Assembly: GCA_963205075.1 (NCBI GenBank)
Contig: CAUJIU010000146.1
Location: 1 to 37,805, forward strand
From: Pseudomonadota bacterium
Lineage (GTDB): Bacteria; Pseudomonadota; Alphaproteobacteria; Rhodobacterales; Rhodobacteraceae
Direction of reading: 5' to 3'
DNA length: 37,805 bases
In this document: positions 34,321 through 37,805 of the stretch, in pieces
Layout: each line of letters begins with the position of its first letter
Numbering within the stretch: position 1 is the first letter of the stretch
Program-made: the position numbers and the translations under genes
Notes under the pieces: model-generated
What the model saw: the letters and a program-made list of their open reading frames with translations, nothing else
Told to the model about the DNA's origin: nothing
The model's database searches: none

Positions 34321-35295
34321 TCAGCGCAGGCCCTGCGCCGCAAGATCCTTGAGCGCGGCCACATCGGCCTGGACGACCAGACCCTGGCCGGTATCCACAT
34401 CGGCCGGCGACAGGCCGACAGTATGCGCCAGATAGGCCTCCATCACCGGCAGGAAGCCCTGCATGTAGGGCTGCTGGTCGACCTGCACCTGGATGTAACC
34501 GGCCTCCATCTGCGCCAGCACTTCCGAGACGATGTCGAAACCGCCCATCAGCACCTGCCCCGGAGGCACGCCCCGGTCGGCCAGCACCTGCGCGACATAG
34601 GCATGCCACAGGCCGGTGTCGAAATAGGCGGTGGTATCGGGGTTGGCCAGAAGATAGGCGCCCACGCGGTCAGCCACGATCGCGCCGTCGGTGCCGGTGT
34701 CGAGGCGGACGATCTCGACCTCGCGGTCGGGGTTGGCGGCCTTGAACTCCTCAAGGAACTGCATCACCCCGGCGCCGCGCTGCTCGGACCAGTTCTGGCC
34801 GGGCGCCGAGATACCGACGACGGCCTTGATCGGACCTTCGGCGGGGAAGAACTCCGACATCTTGCGGCCCAGCGAGTAGCCGGCCGGGATGAACCCCTGC
34901 CCGATGAACGCGGCGCGGGCATTGCCGGCCGCGCCTTCGGTATCATCGACGTTGACGGCCATCACGATCACGCCGGCATCGACGGCGCCGGCGATGATGT
35001 CGTCAAAGGCGGTGTTGTCGACGATCGAGGTCAGCAGCGCATCCGGGCTCGAGGCCAGGGCCGCCTGCATGTTGGCCGCCTGCTGGTCGATCGCGCCTTC
35101 GGTCTGGGTGAAGATCATCTGGCAATTGGCCGCGATCTTGGCGCAGGCATCGTCAAATCCCCGCTTCACGGCCTGCCAGAACGGGTTCGAGGCGGACGAG
35201 TGATGGGTGAAAACGATGTTCATCGGCGCGTCTTGCGCCATTGCCGTGGACGACAGCAGTGCTGCCACGGCGGCAGCGGTCAGGTACTTCTTCAT
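34321..35295 (-). CDS. Ribose-type sugar ABC transporter, periplasmic binding protein
   Basis: A 324-residue periplasmic binding protein of the RbsB/Peripla_BP_4 class. The signal peptide is MKKYLTAAAVAALLSSTAMAQ with cleavage after AMA. The mature part starts with the strand MNIVFTHHSSASNPFWQAVKRG typical of the family. It delivers its ligand to the permease at 33253. An Asn/Asp-rich pocket (SIVDNTAF, AVNVDD, GGFDIV) fits a sugar or acid-sugar ligand. The operon with UxuA and an acid-sugar dehydratase points to a hexuronate or aldonate. GGAGGAG precedes the ATG. Confidence 0.9.
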   Translation of the reverse strand: MKKYLTAAAVAALLSSTAMAQDAPMNIVFTHHSSASNPFWQAVKRGFDDACAKIAANCQMIFTQTEGAIDQQAANMQAALASSPDALLTSIVDNTAFDDIIAGAVDAGVIVMAVNVDDTEGAAGNARAAFIGQGFIPAGYSLGRKMSEFFPAEGPIKAVVGISAPGQNWSEQRGAGVMQFLEEFKAANPDREVEIVRLDTGTDGAIVADRVGAYLLANPDTTAYFDTGLWHAYVAQVLADRGVPPGQVLMGGFDIVSEVLAQMEAGYIQVQVDQQPYMQGFLPVMEAYLAHTVGLSPADVDTGQGLVVQADVAALKDLAAQGLR

Positions 35296-35324
35296 TGTCT
35301 ACTCCTCCAGTAGGTTGTGGTCGT

Positions 35325-36527
35325 TCAGATGTCCGAGCGGTCGCTTCTGCGGCGCAGCACCGTGTGGGTGCGGTCCAGTTCGGGATGCAGTTCCATGCCG
35401 TGACCCGGGCCGGGCGGGACGGTGATCATGCCGTTGCGGACCTCTGGCAGGGCGGTCACCAGATCGCGGTACCAGGTCTTGTAGAAGGCGCGCACGCTTT
35501 CCTGGACCAGCGCATTGGGCGCGTTCAGCGACAGATGGGTCGAGGCGCCGAGCACCACCGGCCCGGTGCAGTCATGGGGGGCGACGGGCAGGTGCCAGGC
35601 CTCGGCCATGGCAGCGATCTTGCGGGCTTCCGACAGGCCGCCGCACCAGGCGATGTCGAGCATCACCACGCCGGCCGCGCCGGTTTCCAAGAGGTCGCGA
35701 AAGGCCCAGCGGGTGCCCAGCGTCTCGGAGGCGCAGATGGGCGCGCGGCTGACGGCGGCATAACGGGTCAGATCACCCAGGCTGTCCATCTTGATCGGGT
35801 CTTCGTGCCAGAAGGTCTTGAACTCGGCCAGCTCGCGCGCGATCTCCATGGCCGGCAGCAGCTGCCACATCGAGTGGAACTCGACCATGATGTCGATCTT
35901 GTCCCCGACGGCGTTGCGGATCTTTTCGAACGGCCGCAGCGCGGCTTTCATGTCGGCGGCCGAGATGTACTGGCCCCGGGTCTTTTCGGCGGCCAGGTCA
36001 AAGGGCCAGATCTTCATCGCGGTGATGCCGTCCTCGAGCAGCGAGGCGGCAAGCTCGTCGGCATTGTTGAGGAAGGCGTTGAGATCGTCGTATTGCTCGG
36101 AGGCGCCCAGCCCAAAATTGGCCGAGTTCTGCCCGCTGGACTTCTTGATGTATTCAACACCGGCGCAGGTGTTGTAGGTGCGGATCTCCTGGCGCGAGAA
36201 GCCGCCCAGAAGCTGGGCGATCGGCTGGCCCGTGACCTTGCCGAACAGGTCCCACAGCGCGATGTCGAAGGCCGCATTGCCCCGCACCTCGACCCCGCTC
36301 GACCGAAAGCCGAGATACCCGTTGAGGTCGGCGGCCAGCAGGTCGATCTGCAACGGGTCACGGCCGATGACCCGCGGCGCGATGTATTCGTGCACATAGG
36401 TCTCGACCGTGGCCGCGATGAAGAAGGTCTCGCCCAGGCCGGTGAGGCCCTCGTCGGTCTCGACATGCACCCACAGGAGGTTGGGCCGTTCGACGAGGCG
36501 AACGGTCTCGATTGCAATTATCTTCAT
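35325..36527 (-). CDS. Acid-sugar dehydratase-like enzyme (mandelate racemase/enolase superfamily)
   Basis: A 400-residue enolase-superfamily protein with an N-terminal capping domain (about 1-120) and a TIM barrel. Probable active-site positions are Lys172 (MKIWPFD), Glu216 and His218 (VEFHSMW), Glu242 (HEDP), Glu268 (SETLG), Asp291 and His318 (APHDCTGP). The glutamates and the two histidines resemble the mannonate/galactonate dehydratase (ManD/GalD) side of the superfamily. The enzyme would remove water from an aldonate to give a 2-keto-3-deoxy acid. It sits just after the GntR regulator and before the transporter genes. The exact substrate cannot be assigned from sequence. Confidence 0.84.
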   Translation of the reverse strand: MKIIAIETVRLVERPNLLWVHVETDEGLTGLGETFFIAATVETYVHEYIAPRVIGRDPLQIDLLAADLNGYLGFRSSGVEVRGNAAFDIALWDLFGKVTGQPIAQLLGGFSRQEIRTYNTCAGVEYIKKSSGQNSANFGLGASEQYDDLNAFLNNADELAASLLEDGITAMKIWPFDLAAEKTRGQYISAADMKAALRPFEKIRNAVGDKIDIMVEFHSMWQLLPAMEIARELAEFKTFWHEDPIKMDSLGDLTRYAAVSRAPICASETLGTRWAFRDLLETGAAGVVMLDIAWCGGLSEARKIAAMAEAWHLPVAPHDCTGPVVLGASTHLSLNAPNALVQESVRAFYKTWYRDLVTALPEVRNGMITVPPGPGHGMELHPELDRTHTVLRRRSDRSDI

Positions 36528-36539
36528 GTTTTTGCCTTG

Positions 36540-37259
36540 TTAGGAGATGCCGGCCACGATCAGTGCCCTGATGCTCTCGTCGAAATGTTTCGCCATCAGA
36601 TCTGCGGCGCGTTGCGGATGCCCCTCGACGATTGCCCCGGCGATTGCCTCGTGCAGGTCGAGCATGATTGCCTGTTCGGCCTGGTCCTTGCGGCTGCGCC
36701 AGCCGATGGGCCAGGTCTGCCGCGTCACCCCTTCAAAGGCGCCGACGATCAGCGTAAAGACCGGATTGCGGGCCGCCTTGGCGATGGCCAGATGAAAGCC
36801 CAGATCGTGTTCCATGATCTTTTCGGGCGCATCGGCATGGACTTTCATGGCGGTCGCGTGGGCCAGGATCTCGCGGCCCTGATCGTCGCTGCGGCGCAGG
36901 GCCGCCAGCGCCGCGGTCCGCTGCTCGATGGTGCGGCGCACGTCATAGACCTGCTGGACCGAGATCTGCTCGGTGCGCACGCCATGCTCGATCAGCGGCG
37001 ACAGCGCCGCATAGTCCAGCTCGGCCACCGTCGCCCGCTTGCCGACACTGAGTTCGATCAGGCGCATCGCCGCCAGCGAGCGGAAAGCCTCGCGGATCAC
37101 GGTGCGCGACACGTTGAGATCGCGCGACAGCGTCGCCTCGCTCGGCAACTGGTCGCCGGGGCCAAGATCGGCGCTGCGCATCATCTGGGTGATGGCCCCG
37201 ATCGTTGACGAGACCCGCCCCTCGGGGCCGTCCTGCGACGAAGTGTTGGTATACAGCAT
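36540..37259 (-). CDS. GntR-family (FadR/FCD subfamily) regulator of the uxuA operon
   Basis: A 239-residue regulator with an N-terminal winged helix-turn-helix (about 15-75, with GDQLPSEATLSRDLNVSRTV) and a C-terminal FCD domain whose metal-type histidines appear in HDLGFHLAIAKAA and LHEAIAG. Uronate regulators of this class (UxuR, ExuR) repress until a sugar acid is bound. The frame runs to a TTG at 37268, but the ATG at 37259 is preferred. It is the first gene of an eight-gene minus-strand operon and is divergent from the SMP-30 gene. Candidate operators are the CCTGTATGACAGG palindrome at 37289-37301 and the TTGGTATACAG sequence over its own start. Confidence 0.88.
   Translation of the reverse strand: MLYTNTSSQDGPEGRVSSTIGAITQMMRSADLGPGDQLPSEATLSRDLNVSRTVIREAFRSLAAMRLIELSVGKRATVAELDYAALSPLIEHGVRTEQISVQQVYDVRRTIEQRTAALAALRRSDDQGREILAHATAMKVHADAPEKIMEHDLGFHLAIAKAARNPVFTLIVGAFEGVTRQTWPIGWRSRKDQAEQAIMLDLHEAIAGAIVEGHPQRAADLMAKHFDESIRALIVAGIS
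37246..37256. promoter_or_regulatory. GTATAC-core site overlapping the GntR start codon region
   Basis: TTGGTATACAG contains the GGTATAC core of UxuR/ExuR-type operators and shares GTATACCA (on the other strand) with the tandem repeats at 20718-20752. It lies inside the first codons of the regulator gene, so autoregulation is possible but a chance match is not excluded. Confidence 0.35.
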
Positions 37260-37288
37260 GGATGGCAAGTCCTACATGATTCTGCTAT

Positions 37289-37301
37289 CCTGTATGACAG
37301 G
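37289..37301. promoter_or_regulatory. Inverted repeat between the GntR and SMP-30 genes, probable operator
   Basis: CCTGTATGACAGG is a perfect 5-3-5 inverted repeat in the 111-bp divergent region. An imperfect copy of its left part, CCTACATGA, lies at 37271-37279, 18 bp upstream. Short palindromes with a TGT-N3-ACA core suit FCD-type GntR proteins, so it probably controls both the uxuA operon and the lactonase gene. Confidence 0.55.
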
Positions 37302-37370
37302 TTGAGGCTAAAAGTAAATACACTTTGCCCGGCAGGTGGCCGGGTTCATCGCACAGGACAGGGAGTCTCC

Positions 37371-37805
37371 ATGCAGCCAGATGTCGAGATCATTGCCAGA
37401 CCGGCCAATATCGTCGGTGAGAGCGCGGTTTGGGACGAGCGGAACCAGACGCTCTTATGGGTTGATATCATTGCCAAAAAGCTGCACTCGCTGCGGCCGG
37501 GCCAGCCGGTGCGGGCCTGGGACATGCCGCAGATCGTGACCTCGGTCGGGCTGTGCAGCGATGACCGGGTGGTGCTGGGCCTGGCAAAGCAGGTCATGCT
37601 CTGGGATTTCCGGCAGCCCCCCGTCCCGCTCGCCACGATCGAGCCCGATGACCCGCTGACGCGACTCAACGAAGGGGTTGTCGGTCCGGACGGCTGCCTC
37701 TGGGTCGGAACCATGCAGAACAACATCGCCCCCGATGGCGCGCCGCTGGACATCACCGCCTCGCTGGGCCGCCTCTACCGGGTGCGGCCGGACGGGCGGG
37801 TCGAG
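37371..37805 (+). CDS. SMP-30/gluconolactonase family protein (3' end outside window)
   Basis: The first 145 residues of a six-bladed beta-propeller of the SMP-30/gluconolaconase/LRE-like family, running off the window end without a stop. The early ESAVWDER motif carries the metal-binding Glu, and RLNEGVVGPDGCLWVGTM is the family's second metal/substrate motif (usually NDG; here NEG). These cytoplasmic enzymes hydrolyse aldonolactones such as gluconolactone to aldonic acids. An aldose dehydrogenase plus lactonase plus dehydratase would form a route from an aldose to a keto-deoxy acid, which suits the divergent operon. AGGGAG (37360-37365) precedes the ATG. Confidence 0.88.
   Translation, partial: MQPDVEIIARPANIVGESAVWDERNQTLLWVDIIAKKLHSLRPGQPVRAWDMPQIVTSVGLCSDDRVVLGLAKQVMLWDFRQPPVPLATIEPDDPLTRLNEGVVGPDGCLWVGTMQNNIAPDGAPLDITASLGRLYRVRPDGRVE

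Overview
This is a GC-rich, densely packed chromosomal stretch that looks alphaproteobacterial, most likely Rhodobacterales (roseobacter-like). That assignment is inference: it rests on codon style, the aglREFGAK arrangement shared with rhizobia and Rhodobacterales, and the mix of alginate, glucoside and uronate catabolism. I see no tRNA, rRNA, insertion sequence, integrase, CRISPR array or replication origin. No gene-free gap exceeds 300 bases.

Layout. (1) 1-678: the 3' end of a multicopper oxidase gene. (2) 669-8504: an alpha-glucoside locus, with a LacI-type repressor (aglR) divergent from aglE-aglF-aglG-aglA-aglK (binding protein, two permeases, GH13 alpha-glucosidase, ATPase). (3) 8798-15510: an eight-gene respiratory cassette made of a 52-aa membrane peptide, a CuA subunit II, a heme-copper subunit I, a CtaB-like prenyltransferase, SCO/SenC, a cytochrome b/ferredoxin/MvhD-like fusion, a membrane-anchored unknown and a hemerythrin. 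Subunit I keeps all six metal-binding histidines but has Gln at the position of the cross-linked active-site Tyr. It is therefore a candidate nitric oxide reductase of the B-family-derived (NorSY/sNOR- or eNOR-like) kind rather than an oxygen reductase. This is the most unusual system in the window.

(4) 15523-29696: an alginate/unsaturated-uronate locus in two divergent operons. The minus operon holds a glucarate-dehydratase-like enzyme, a GntR regulator, a MATE transporter, kduI and kduD. The plus operon holds algS-algM1-algM2-algQ, a PL15 oligoalginate lyase, kdgF and two short-chain dehydrogenases. Oligoalginate would be imported intact, cut to unsaturated monomers in the cytoplasm, linearised by KdgF and converted to 2-keto-3-deoxygluconate (KDG) either by KduI/KduD or by direct reduction. 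Two tandem 15-bp repeats with a GTATAC core lie between the two operons.

(5) 29710-37259: a minus-strand operon with a GntR regulator, an enolase-superfamily dehydratase, a ribose-type ABC transporter, an SDR, an aldose-1-epimerase and mannonate dehydratase UxuA, suggesting uptake of a hexuronate or related acid sugar and its conversion to KDG. It is divergent from a partial SMP-30/gluconolactonase gene (37371 to the window end). KDG kinase and KDPG aldolase are not in the window.

A recurring feature is a perfect GC-rich hairpin without a U-tract directly after each of the three ABC substrate-binding-protein genes.
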